Assembly: GCA_015342445.1 (NCBI GenBank)
Contig: JACEFO010002497.1
Span: forward strand, 558,001 to 622,000
Direction of reading: 5' to 3'
Origin: Digitaria exilis
Taxonomy: Eukaryota; Streptophyta; Magnoliopsida; Poales; Poaceae
DNA: 64,000 nt
Both the position numbers and the translations under genes were made by a program. Of the stretch, positions 47,301-57,746 are shown in pieces (positions within the stretch are counted from its first letter, which is position 1; every line of letters begins with the position of its first letter). Under the pieces are notes generated by a model. The model was not told the DNA's origin. It did not search any database and saw nothing but the letters and a program-made list of their open reading frames with translations.

Positions 47301-50300
47301 TTTTTTTCCATTCCTTTTGTAAATCCTGACTCTGGTTACAGTCCAGATGCTGAATCAAAATGTTCGCATTTTGGATTTGCATGCTTGCCCAGATGTGTCC
47401 CCATCCATGCTCATAGAGCTGATGGCTGGTGAGAACAGCATCGTCAGCAGAGTTTTCGGTATGATGTGTTAACCTTTCTCTTCAGTTACATGCGCCCTCA
47501 ATTTATTTAGGAGTGATTTTCTGCAACTTGCAAAAGAAATATGAGGAGCATTTTAGCATTTTGATTGATCGTTATAGTTTTGATTGGGAACATCTGGTGG
47601 TGAATTTATGTTCATGTTTGACTTTGTTCACAAGTGAAAATATAAGCTTTTCTGTTCGTGTTATTTCCTGGTCCATTACATTTCAGCTCTATTAAAACAG
47701 ATCGAATTATATTATTAAGAACCATTTTGCAAGTATTTATCATTTTGTATTGCACTGGGTTTGGCCTCTATGTTCAGGTGTTTCTTTACCATGTATGTAA
47801 AATTGTAGATGTAGGACGTTTTTCTATATGGTAGTTGATGTTACCATGTGTTGAGGGAAAATAATCTTCTAAGAAAGCGGAGCGCAGAACGCCTCGGAAC
47901 ACGGGCTCGCGAGACCCAGAAGTCCGGCGATTATCCCGGAATGTCGCCCCGAACTCCCGAAGGGGACTGGAAGGCCTTTTCCGGGAGTCATCGCCACCAC
48001 CGGTGGAGAAACAACCCCTGGAGTTCATTGTGGGGCCTGCCCAAAGCCGAGGAACCTGCTGCTGAATTGCTTGGTCGGAAGAGTTGTTTCGTGAGGCGAT
48101 AACCCTGGAAGGGCTACACTCCCGGAAGCAACTCTCCTCCGCAACTGGCCACCGCCCTTCCCCGCGGCACCTCACGTAATGAAAAATACAGGGGAAAATG
48201 ATCTGGACGCCCCTCATCACCTCACCACAGATGACAATGGGCTCAGCCTCTGTACAACAAGGGTAGAAAGGACCTGTCACTGCCTCGGCCCAGGGGTAGA
48301 ACGGTCCTTAAGCCCAGCCCCACCCTTGGCCTATAAATAGAGGACTTACGGCTCCTAGAAAGGACACTTGCATCAAGTCTTCTAGCTACTCGCCCCCCCA
48401 GAAGCCATCTTGGGAGCCTCCACCACACCCAAAGGGCTACAACTACTGTTTGGACTTCGATAACCACCAACGCCATGCTAGCTAATTAGCTAGCTTATGG
48501 TATGGGGCGCCCACCTGTTGGTGCCCTACCTTTATTCTCTCTCTCACTGACATGAGCCCCACTTATCCTTTTCTTCTCTACCATCCTCTCCATCGCCCCC
48601 TCTGTCTACTACTAGTGCGTACCAAGCCGCCGCATCCGCCATCAAGCCCGACGAGCTCTGCCCCTGGCCTTCGTCCACATCAGGCCAGGCAAGCTCTGTC
48701 CCGCTGCCGCCATCTGCCTCAAGCCTGTTGAGATCCACCTCGCCACCATTCGAATCAGGCCAGGCGAGCTTTATCACGTCACCATCGTCCACATCAGACC
48801 GGATGAGGCAAGCTCTACCGCGCCGCCGCCATCCACATCAGTCCGGGGGAGCTCTGCCCCCATCACTGTTCACATCAGGCCAAGCAAGCTCTACCACTGC
48901 CGCCAATTCACATCAGACCATTGTTTTGAATGTGCCACTGAGGAAGGTGAGCGGCCTGTGGAGATGACCACATGAGGAGGGTGCAAGTATCAGCAATGGC
49001 GAGTATTGCAGCGGGAGCAGGCTAAGGGGGCGGTGGAGGATCCATAGCGGTGGTAGGCTGCTGCGTGCCTTCGCCGGTGCCCGGGCCATAGGGGGAAACA
49101 AAGGAAGGGAGGGCAATGGCGAATAAAAAAATCTACAGGTGTGTCCTTCATGTAATCATGTTAAATCAGCAAGTTTGCCTAAAAAACAACTTTGACTGGT
49201 CTAGGGGGGTAACATGTCTGGTTTGGAGAGATGGGGTGTGTGATATCTGGTATTCGAGTTCAGGGGGGTAAAATAGACTTTTACTCTTCCAAAAAAATAT
49301 CTAATGGAATAAACATGTCGTTATCTGGCGCTGACATGCATGAACTTACCTAGTAGTACCAGATATGTTACTCATTCTTCCTCTGTTTCTGGTAACTTGT
49401 GAATTTGATTTAATCTTGACAATGGTGATTTCATATATGAGAAGATCAGCTATGACCTGTTTCAATATGTTATCCTAATTTTCCTTATGATCATGGATTT
49501 CATAGGAAATACTAGACGGCTTCAACCACACAAACATGTAACAAATGCACAAGCAGCTGCTGCTCTGACTAGTGGTCGAATGGAAGAGGCAATTCGTGAT
49601 GAGTTAAACAGACTAGAAGCAGAAAACCAAGCCCATCTTTCTGCCATGGCTGAAATAATGGAGGAATTAATTAGTAGAGGCGATATACAACAACAATGGG
49701 AAGAGAAGATGAAAACAGAGCAGCAAAGAGTTTTTGAAGTTGACAAGGATCTTCAACATGTATTGCATGAGCTTGCAAATGAGAGGACAGACAGAGAAAA
49801 TGAACTAGAAGACTTGTTGAAAGAAAAGGCAGCTCTAGATCGCCGGAATCAGGAACTCATAAATTTAAGGTCAGAAGTTGATGGCATGTATGATAGGTTG
49901 GCAGCTGAGAATGCAGAGGTCATGGCTGATCAGCAGAATTTGGAAAACCTGTCATCTGACATGACGAGCAAGCATCAAGCTGTCAGTGAAGCTAAATCAT
50001 ATCTTGAAGCTGAGAAGGAAGCTCTTACAATGCTAAGGTTTGTCCTCTATACGCCATGTCCTGTTTTGGTTTTCATAGATTTCAGCATGTTTGAAACTTG
50101 ACACCTGTGATGTGGTCAAACACTCATGGTATTATACCTAGGAAACACGCATGAATCCTTGGTTGGAGTAGACAACCTATTCTGGATTTGGCCATGTTTG
50201 ACTGGGATGCAGCTCCTTTAGAATGAGCTTTTCTGTGGCAGCATTGAGATGCCACTAGGTTGGAAAGCCAAGCTTATATCTTATTTGGCAATCTGGTCTT

Positions 50301-53300
50301 TTCTTGTGTTAGCTGGCTGGTCAATCGGTACGTTGTGGATGAACGCTTATCTATGTTTTTTCTAAATTTCTCAATTCTGATTCTTGGGAATTCAAAATGA
50401 AACTGAATAGCATCAAACAAAAATTGAATTATTTATTCTTAGATAAGTAGCTATACATTGAACTATGGATTATGCTATCTGGATATGTAATTTAGTATTT
50501 GAAACCTAAAATTTGAATTCTGGTATTTATAGCATGCATAGCTTTACAGTTTGTTTGTCCAAAGTTCAGTTTTCTAAAACTTGAAATACTCAAACTTCGG
50601 TACATATTTTAGAACTTAACTAGCGCAATGCACATGTGATTGCTACGGTGAATTACTGATTATGCTATTTTATTTTGAAACTTGCTTGACTGAAAGAAAG
50701 GACAATGAAATATAGTTTGTCTGAGGATTATATTGAAACATACATAGAACAGACTCTAGGGGACTACGATTGTTGTTTAACCTGTAAGCAAAAACATAAA
50801 GGCACATCACATACTTAATCCAAAAATTGTGATCATCTATGCCGTATGCATCAGGATCCCATGTTCGACCGCATGACCTTTGGCCGTGCCCTGGATCCCA
50901 TGTGCGAATGGACAGAAAGCATATTCGACCCAAATAACCCCACTGCAAGGCCAGCATCATTCCTGATCCTCGGCCACTCGATCTAATCAATGGTCATTGG
51001 TCAATATGCTCTCCACGCCAAACAAAAGCCCGCAGCTGATCTTCTCTCAAACCCTAGCCCATAGCGTCGTCTGCAGTCTCTCCCCCACCCTTTGTGCCTA
51101 AGAGTGACGTCGGTGCCATGACACTCCCGCCAGCAGTCTCGTGCAATGACGAAGTGAGCAGACCTCTATCAAGGGGATCCACAGTGCCGTGCAAATAGCT
51201 GTGACCTATGATGCACCGATTCCGACACACGTATTGGATACGATACGCGATACAGCGACATGGTACATAAAATAAGACAGCATGGTTCCAATTCCAAGCA
51301 ACATGGTCGCCAGGCTCGGTCGAAAGTATACTTGGTGTAATGAGAGGCAATCCCCAACTCTTGTCAGGTTGGATCGAACCTTCTGCTCTGTGGAATGGGA
51401 GGGCATTTTCCCTGACTCGGTCTTACAGAGTGCAGTCGCAGGAGTTTCTGATCACTGTCCCCTTATTCTTGGCCTTAAGATGTGTGCCCCTGGCAGGTGA
51501 CGTTTCCACTTTGAAAGTTTTTGGCCTAAAATTGCTGGCTTCTATGATGCTGTCCAGCAGAACTGGGATGCTCCAGTACAATCTAGTTGTGCTGTTGAGC
51601 GCCTTTTTCTGAAACTGCAGCGGCTGAGCAAAGGTCTACAGAAGTGGGGGCAGCGCAAAGTTGATAATATCAAGGCTCAGCTTGAAATGGCCAAAGAAAT
51701 CCTCCATCGTCTGGAAATTGAGAATGATTCTAGGATGCTTTGAGAAAGTGAAGAGTGGTTGCGCAGAAGGCTTAAGCTGCATTGTCTTGGGTTGGCGTCA
51801 CTTGAACGAACTATCGCGCGATTGCATTCAAGAATCTTATATCTCCAGGAGGGTGACGCCAATACTGCCTTCTTTCACCATGAAGCCCGCTTCCGGAAAA
51901 AGAAGAATTTTTATCTCAAAGTTACAGGTTGGGGGGCAACTGGCTCTGTCTCAGGAAGAAAAGCAGGATGTTGTGTTTGAATTCTATGATTCCATTCTTG
52001 GGAGACCTAAGGAGAGAGATTTTACTATTGATCTTACTGAAATTGGCACCCATCAACATGACCTTTCACTCCTTGATGTTCCTTTCTCAGAAGAGGTAGT
52101 TTGGGCTACCATCTAAGCAGCACGGATACGGATACGCGTATCGGTATCGGTGGGATACGGATACGCGGATACGACACTTTCTCAGATAACCCGATACGCG
52201 GATACGTTTTAACTATTTTTTAATAAATAAATAACAGTGCATATCAAATTGCAAAATAGATATTAAGTTCAACATAGAGATATTTAAGGTCTATTACACT
52301 CAAAATGACATGATGGCTGATTCGAATTTAGGAAATTAATAAAAGATAGTAGCAAACTAGCAATCAATATCAAGCTTCTTCCTCGGTTTCCTCATTGTCC
52401 TCTCCACACTTTCAATCTCAAGTTCACCCAATCCAAGTGATATAGCCTGCAACTCAGGCTCATCAATGGAGAGCTCAGCAACTTCAAGAAGGCCTACACT
52501 ACTCAGATTTGGAGATGCCATACGAGCTGGACAGGAAGAGGGAGAGGCCATAAGGTTCAAAGCAGTATCCAGAAGGGGCAACAAGGCAGGGAGAGGGAGA
52601 GGAACTCAACTAAGCAGGGCTCGTCGCCGGCGAGGGTGGAAGCTTGTCGCCGGCGGACACGGGCGCAGCGTGCGGGAGGGAGGCGGATGCGTGACTGCGC
52701 GTGGGAGGGAGATCGGTAGGGGAGTAGGGTTAAGCATAACGGTGGGAAGTTGGGCCAGGCCGTATCGCTTTGGGCTGAAACGTATCCATTTCTAAGTTTT
52801 TGGCCCATTAACTCAGGGATACGGGGACACGGCCAGGATACGTATCCCTGGCGTATCCGCGGCGTATCCGTGTCGGATACGTGTCCGACACGGGATACGC
52901 GGGCAACCTGGCGTATCCGTGTTTCTGAGGCTACCATAAAGGACATGGCATTGGACAAGGCCCCTGGGCCAGATGGGTTCACTTGAAGGTTTTATAAATC
53001 ATGCTGGGGGTATTATCAAGGGAGATCTGTTAATGGCACTGGATGCTATTTATAGGGGCCATGTGTTCAGGTTCAGGCTCCTCAACACGACTTTTATCAC
53101 CCTGCTGCCTAAAAGGTGGATGCAGCCGAGGTGCATGATTTTCGACCCATGTCCCATGTTTAATTCACAGTTTTGCCAAGTTGATTACAGAGATGTTGGT
53201 CAATCGACTAGCCCTATTGCTGCCCACCCTTGTCTCTACGAATTAAAGTGCATTTGTAGGGCGGGGGGGGGGGGTGTAATATACAAGGTAACTTCATTTT

Positions 53301-56300
53301 GGTACAACAGATGGTGAAGGCCCTACACAGAAAAAAGCTCATATCCTGCTCAAATTGGACATCTCTAAGGCTTTTGGTTCTGTATCCTGGTCATTTCTCC
53401 TGGAAATTCTGCAGTACGTGGGATTTGGACAGAAGTGGCGCAAACTCATTTGTCTACTCCTGTCCACTTCTTCCACTCAGATTTTGGTAAATGGGGAGCA
53501 GGGAGAAAACATTTACCATCACCGGGACCTGAGACTGGGGGACCCACTCTCTCCCATGCTATTCATATTGGTTATGGATGTCTTGAATTCACTGGTCGAA
53601 TACGCCTCTCGGGAGGCAATGATTGAACCTCTAGCCGTTCAGCATGTTCGGCATCGGATCTCCTTTTATGCAGACGATGCTGTTCTCTTTCTTAGACCCC
53701 ACAGTTTGGATCTTCATGTAATCAGGCATATCCTTGATTTATTGGGGCATGCATCGGGTCTCTGAACAAATCTATCCAAGAGTTCAGTTTCCCCCATCAA
53801 CTGCTCTGAGGAGGAATTGGCTCTCATTGCTTAAGTTCTTTCTTGTTCTGGCAAGCCAACCAAAGAGGTGTTGCTGCCTTTAATTGACAAAGTGGCCGAT
53901 TATCTTCCTGGATGGAAGGCTTCACTAATGAATAGAGCGGGGAGATTGGTGATGGTGAGAGTGGTTCTGACAGCTGCTCCAATCTATCATATGCTAGCCA
54001 TAGATCTCCCTAAATGGGTTTTCATGGCTGTTGACAAAAGGAGAAGAGGCTTCTTGTGGAGAGGACAGGAACAGGCCATGGTGGAGATTGCTTGGTAGCA
54101 TGGGAAAAGGTGCAGTGGCCAATTGCATATGGAGGGCTTGGAATCCTCAATCTGGAACTTCTTGGCTGTACTCTAAGAGCCCGGTGGCTCTAGGCAGAAA
54201 AAACTGACCATTCCAGACCATGGGCTGGTCTCCCAATTCAGGTATCTTGGAATGCCCAGGCTCTCTTTCATATCGCTGTGGATGCTATAGTTGATAATGG
54301 GGAGGTGATCTTGTTTTGGACAGATAGGTGGCTTGATGGTCACACAATGGCGGAATTAGCACCTAAGGTTCCAAAAGGAGTGACAAAGCGAAGGACCGTG
54401 CTTAGGCCCTCCAAAATCGTCTGACATCAATGGGGCTCGGAAAGTCCAGGTTTTATATGAGTTCCTCCAGACTCTGGATTTAGTGGAGGGCACTGTCCTA
54501 CAGTCAGATGTTTCAGATCGATGTATCTGGAAGTTTACAGTCTGAGCGTTACGGTAGTAAATCAGCTTATGCAGCTTTCTTCGAGGGTTCCATCAGGATT
54601 GGACCGTGGCGAAGGATTTGGAAAAGTTGGGCTCTGCAGTGTTGTAAGTTCTTCCTATGGCTGGTGTTTCACAACAGATTGGACGGCGGATCGCCTGGCG
54701 GAGTCGGGACTGCCCCACCCGGAGACCTGCCCTTTCTGTGACCAAAATGCAGAACCGATTCACCACATTTTGGTTGGGTGTGTCTTCTCGCCAGGTCTTG
54801 GTCCGGGTGTTCCAGCGTTGGGGTCTAATTCACTTAGTGCCTGAAGCTCCTGGGACACGATTCTTTTGGTGGTGGAGGCCCACCTCTCGGGCTGTTCCTA
54901 AGGAGGCACGTAAATGCCTCAACTCTTTGGTAATTCTGGTCGCCTGGGAAATCTGGAAACGCCGTAATGAGTGTCTTTGAGCATGTTAGGCCTACTGTCC
55001 ATGAGGTTTTGAGGGATGTGAACGCAGAGGGTGGCCTTTGGTGCTTGGCAGGGGCTTCTAAACTCCAGGAGTTTGTGGCCAGGTTGTTGCCCATGGGAGC
55101 TTAGGCCCTAATTCCCTGGTCGCTTCTTGCTTTATTGCGGCGCTGATTTAGTGTTGTAGTCGTGGTGTGTGTTGGGTGTGAGGCCCATGTAAGGTCTTTC
55201 CAAGACCTTGAACCTTCTTCTACCTTAATGAAAGGATGTGTAGTTCAAGAAAAAAAAAGCAACACATGGCAACAGTGTACAGGAGTTCAGCCTAAATTAT
55301 TACAAGCCAAAGTTCCAGATTAACTAAATAAAAGACACTAAAGGAAACTTCTTCCTCAGACTTCTTGAATGTCTACCAAGCCTTCTTCCACATTTTCAAC
55401 TTCCACTGCCTTCTCAAAAGATAGTCTCCATCTCGGGGTAGTTGTAGCAGAGACCATCGAGAAGGCGTTGTGCCATCACGTTGTACGCCAGACAAGGCCA
55501 CTGGCTTGACTGGTGCGTCGGGCATTGGCGGTGTAGAACCTGGCGGCGCCAGTGTTGGCAGAGTCTTGAGCGAGGGAGCAGAGGAAATATCGCTCCGTGG
55601 AGGTGGCCGTGGTGGACGGCTTGTCGCTCGCCAGATCGTTGACCACCTGATCGTGGTGCTCGTAGGCAACCGCCAAGGACATGGCGTCCTCGAGCAAATC
55701 TGGCTTCTGTAGCCCGACGTCAATACTCATGTGTTCTTGGAGGCCGCCGCTGAAGATGGTGATCTGCTGGCGCTCATTGACATTGTCGCAACGTGCCAGC
55801 AGTGTGAAGAAACTACTCTTGGTAGTCCTTCATGGAGCCGATGCGGCCCAGATGCATGAGCTCGCCCTGCAGGTTGCTCCACGCCTGCGGCCCGAAGCGT
55901 TTGTTGACTGCATCCATGAAATTCGTCCAGAACGGCTTGCCGCGGTTCTTCTCGAGCCAGTAGTACGATCAGCTGGCGGTGCCCTTCATATAGAAGGTGG
56001 CTGTCCGGACCTTTTGATCCTCCGGCGTGGCATGGGTGTGGAAGAACTGCTCCGCTTTGTGCAACCAGTCGAGGGGGTCCTCAGATCCGTCATACTTGGG
56101 GTAGCAAAGCTTGAGGGTTGGCGGCGGCGGCCCGTACTTGCCGTCGTGGCCAGAAGATGAGTCGAACCGACCTTGCTTCCCCAACAATTGCGTCTGGACA
56201 TTGCTGATCGAGGTCGACAAGCGCGAAGAGAGCCCATGTCAACGTCCATCTTCTTGGTGATGTCATTGATCTTGGCGATGACCCTCTCCGTGGCGTTTAC

Positions 56301-57746
56301 GAAGGTTCTCTGGGTAACCGTGGTGTCACCCATGTTGCGGTGGCGCTGTGGGTTTGGCCGCGGCGCAGGGGATGGGATGTGCAAGGCACAGGCGAGAGGC
56401 AGGATCAGGAGGGCTGACACCAAAGATGATATGGCTAGTTTATTGACTGTCTCACAAATATAGCAGATCATATCTCCCCTGCTTGCCCTCCCTAGCAGAT
56501 CATATCTCCCCTGCTTGCCCTCCCTAGGAGGCTCTGAGCTTCCAAGTTATTCTTCTGCTTGCCCCCCAATCTACTCCCCAACCGAGATTTACATAGAGGC
56601 TGATAGCCCTGCTAATCCTTTCCTAACAAACCGACAACAAACCTGATTAAATAAAAGGAAACAAATTAACCACTAATCCTGAACTTGCGCTGATGCCTGG
56701 ACCTTCTTCCGGTGCTGGAAGTGGCGCCTGAAGAATTGGTCCACAAAAAAAGGGAAAGAAACATTCTTAACTTTACTCTGCTGAGTCTGTTGCCATTACA
56801 TGGTGACATTAGAAGAAATAAGGGTTGCATGATGCACTTTTAATACACAAAAATAATATACTCGGATCAAAAGTGCAAAACTCTTGAAGGATTGCTCATG
56901 ATGTTGCCCCAGCTTCCAGATGAGTTCCTTGAACTCACAGGACAACATACTGTTGGGATATACTCCTACTCCACCACTGGGCAGTCTTGCCTACCTCTAG
57001 CTACAGCTGACTACAGAGCACGGCCGAAAAAGAACTGGAGCACTACCTGCTCCTAATGTCAGAGCTACTAGAACAAGTCTAATTAGGGGGGTGTTTGCCT
57101 CCCGGGAACTAAATTTTAGCCTGACGTTTGGATACCGGTTAGGGAGACTAAACATGAGCTATTTATGAAAATAATTGTACAAGTCATGGCTAATTGTCTA
57201 TATGAATCCATCAATCCTAATTAGCCCATATCTACTGTAGCATCACATGGGCTAATCATAGGCTAATTAGGATCAATAGGTTCTTAACGTTCAAAAAAAA
57301 GGATCAATATGTTAACCTTGCTGATTAGCCATGACTTATGCCATTAGTTTTGTAATTAGCTCATATTTAGTCTTCCTAATTAGACTCCAAACGCGGGGCT
57401 AAAAATTAGCTATTGGGACCCAAACACCCCTCAACACAACATTGTCAATGACCTGATATGCAAGTTGCTTCAGTGCCATAGATTTTATTTAAAATGTTCG
57501 CTTGCTACGGCATCCCAACTATACAGCATTTATCTAACGTTGCTAGCATGACGCGTATTAAGTTCAAACTAACTCAACTGGCCTCTGGTTCTCGGAGTTA
57601 AAAAGAAACAAACGTTCCTTTTTACAACTGATGTACTACAACTGTTTGATGTCAGGACTTGGGTGGAAGAGGAAGCAGCGCGAGTCCATGAACGAGCTGA
57701 GACGCTCAAGAAGGCTGTAAGAAGATGGCGAATCCCAGTAGATTGA
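38317..57746 (+). CDS. Plastid-type SLH-domain/coiled-coil protein, ten exons, 566 aa
   Basis: Coding exons: 38317-38551, 38646-38735, 40484-40749, 46467-46555, 46647-46750, 46971-47076, 47171-47246, 47347-47458, 49506-50037 and 57656-57746. All junctions are GT-AG and the joined frame is open for 566 codons. Residues 1-75 are Ser/Arg/Pro-rich with an eight-proline run, like a chloroplast transit peptide. A hydrophobic segment follows (about 80-100, including VGLGASAAIALAGLAW). Residues about 198-375 form SLH-like repeats: REFARWFVKLCS, then AFDDVNIDDPDF and GESGIVLSKLSN, later LQPHKHVTNAQAAAAL. Residues 378-560 are a long Glu/Lys-rich coiled coil ending WVEEEAARVHERAETLKKAV. The architecture matches plant SLH proteins such as Arabidopsis At5g23890/At5g52410, whose biochemical role is not settled. 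Introns 3, 8 and 9 are greatly enlarged by transposons, yet the reading frame is intact. Confidence 0.88.
38350..38373 (+). repeat. CCG trinucleotide run encoding eight prolines
   Basis: A (CCG)8 microsatellite within exon 1 of the SLH gene encodes residues 12-19, inside the presumed transit peptide. In-frame length variation would be tolerated there. Confidence 0.85.
39661..39784 (-). mobile_element. Short LINE 3' end with target duplication and inverted flank copy, in intron 2
   Basis: The minus-strand reading ...TACTATTAATACAATGATACGCAGTTCTCCTGTGTATTCGAGGAAAAA is the 3' end of a common grass L1-type element; the plus strand shows its poly(T) start at 39661. GTGGATTTCTGCC flanks it at 39648-39660 and at 39785-39797. 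At the LINE 5' side, 39746-39770 is a perfect 25-nt inverted copy of the downstream flank 39785-39809, leaving a 14-nt spacer. Confidence 0.75.
41043..41335. mobile_element. hAT-type MITE (293 bp) in intron 3, 8-bp target duplication
   Basis: TAGGGATGAAAACGGAT at the left pairs with ATCCATACCACTTTCATCCCTA at the right. ATTCTGAC lies on both sides (41035-41042 and 41336-41343). The interior is full of CGGATACGGA repeats plus a short CGGT run near 41290. Similar CGGATACG-rich termini occur in the larger element at 52113-52929, suggesting related families. Confidence 0.88.
41632..41767 (-). repeat. 3' LTR of the copia element
   Basis: 136 bp, identical to 46298-46433. In element orientation the pol stop codon TAG is formed by bases 4-6 of this LTR. 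Confidence 0.95.
41762..46256 (-). pseudogene. copia gag-pol polyprotein gene, three frameshifts
   Basis: The reading order on the minus strand is complete: gag (46256 to about 45500), protease with LDTGASTHM, GAG-pre-integrase with WHQRLGH and CNSC, integrase core with D (HCDVW), D (TDNGKEF) and E (GKAERMIRT), reverse transcriptase with YVDD, and RNase H ending MTKGLP. A classical CCHC zinc knuckle is not visible in gag, where a Gly/Gln-rich stretch occurs instead. The frame changes three times: near 45955 in gag, near 43490 in the Pro-rich linker before reverse transcriptase, and near 42655 between the YVDD region and the MTDLGELHHFLGI block. The copy therefore cannot encode a full polyprotein unless the indels are assembly errors. 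Confidence 0.88.
46298..46433 (-). repeat. 5' LTR of the copia element
   Basis: 136 bp, identical to the 3' LTR and unusually short for a copia element. Followed inward by the tRNA-Met primer-binding site. Confidence 0.95.
47849..48472. mobile_element. Probable solo LTR (624 bp) in intron 8 of the SLH gene
   Basis: The segment begins TGTTGAGGGAAAATAATC, a common grass LTR start, contains a promoter-like CCTATAAATAGAGG at about 48331, and ends ...CCACCAACG. CCATG lies on both sides (47844-47848 and 48473-48477), consistent with a 5-bp target duplication; the terminal CG would be a mutated CA. No internal retroelement sequence is attached, as expected after LTR-LTR recombination. Confidence 0.65.
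48540..49290. repeat. GC-rich degenerate tandem repeat and one end of a Mutator-like MITE, intron 8
   Basis: Between 48640 and 48920 a CCACATCAGGCCAGGCAAGCTCT-like word recurs five or six times at irregular spacing. The right end (49200-49290) reads, inverted, GGAAGAGTAAAAGTCTATTTTACCCCCCTG. This resembles the terminus of the fold-back element at 26305, but no matching left end is found, so the element appears truncated. Confidence 0.5.
51307..54980 (+). pseudogene. LINE ORF2 remnant (endonuclease end, reverse transcriptase, zf-RVT)
   Basis: Recognisable blocks in order: the end of the APE-type endonuclease (RKYTWCNERQSPTLVRLDR and SDHCPLILGL, 51330-51470), the helical linker (KLQRLSKGLQKWGQRKVD, about 51610), and the reverse-transcriptase entry (KDMALDKAPGPDGFT, about 52940). 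These are followed by LDISKAFGSVSWSFLLE (53350), the palm motif FYADDAVLF (about 53665), PGWKASLMNRAGR (about 53910) and the zinc-finger-like zf-RVT region (LQCCKFFLWLVFHNR, about 54640; CPFCDQNAEPIHHILVGCVF in a neighbouring frame). Many frameshifts and stops separate these blocks, so it is an inactive copy. Confidence 0.85.
52113..52929 (-). mobile_element. hAT element nested in the LINE, 8-bp target duplication
   Basis: GCTACCAT flanks both sides (52105-52112 and 52930-52937), and removing the insert rejoins the LINE frame at TI/KDMALDKAPGPDG. The termini CTAAGCAGCACGGATACGG and, inverted, CTCAGAAACACGGATACGC match. Both subterminal zones are rich in GGATACGCG words. A minus-strand frame (52584-52357) ends in an acidic/basic tail (VAELSIDEPELQAISLGLGE) reminiscent of the C-terminus of hAT transposases; the catalytic core is missing. 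Confidence 0.85.
55366..56333 (-). pseudogene. Ty3/gypsy gag fragment in intron 9
   Basis: On the minus strand a gag-like frame starts MGDTTVTQRTFVNATERV at 56333. After a frameshift it continues through LKLCYPKYDGSEDPLDWLHK, a typical retrotransposon-gag block, and then WTNFMDAVNKRFGPQAW and LQGELMHLGRIGSMKDYQE. A further frame change leads to MSIDVGLQKPDLLEDAMSLA, the end of the gag domain. No protease or pol follows. Next to it (56411-56425) the sequence, inverted, TTTGGTGTCAGCC could be a primer-binding site after an LTR end. Confidence 0.78.
56461..56524. repeat. Perfect 32-bp tandem duplication
   Basis: The 32-bp unit starting TAGCAGATCATATCTCCCCT occurs twice in a row without mismatch, probably within the LTR of the gypsy remnant. 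Its identity suggests a recent slip. Confidence 0.95.
57086..57432. mobile_element. Tourist-like MITE (about 347 bp) in intron 9
   Basis: GGGGGGTGTTTGCCTCCCGGGAACTAAATTTTAGCC at the left pairs with GGCTAAAAATTAGCTATTGGGACCCAAACACCCCTC at the right, with further pairing of AGACTAAACATGAGCTA against AGCTCATATTTAGTCTTCC. The 3-bp target duplication is not obvious. It lies about 220 bp before the last coding exon of the SLH gene. Confidence 0.8.

Larger units (their letters stand above)
51307..55258 (+). mobile_element. 5'-truncated L1-type LINE in intron 9, interrupted by a hAT element
   Basis: Plus-oriented, starting within the endonuclease domain and ending in a poly(A) tail after TTAATGAAAGGATGTGTAGTTC. 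AAGCAACATGG at 51296 and AAGCAACACATGG at 55256 may be a diverged target duplication. A foreign 817-bp element (52113-52929) with its own duplication splits the LINE at the linker before reverse transcriptase. Confidence 0.85.
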
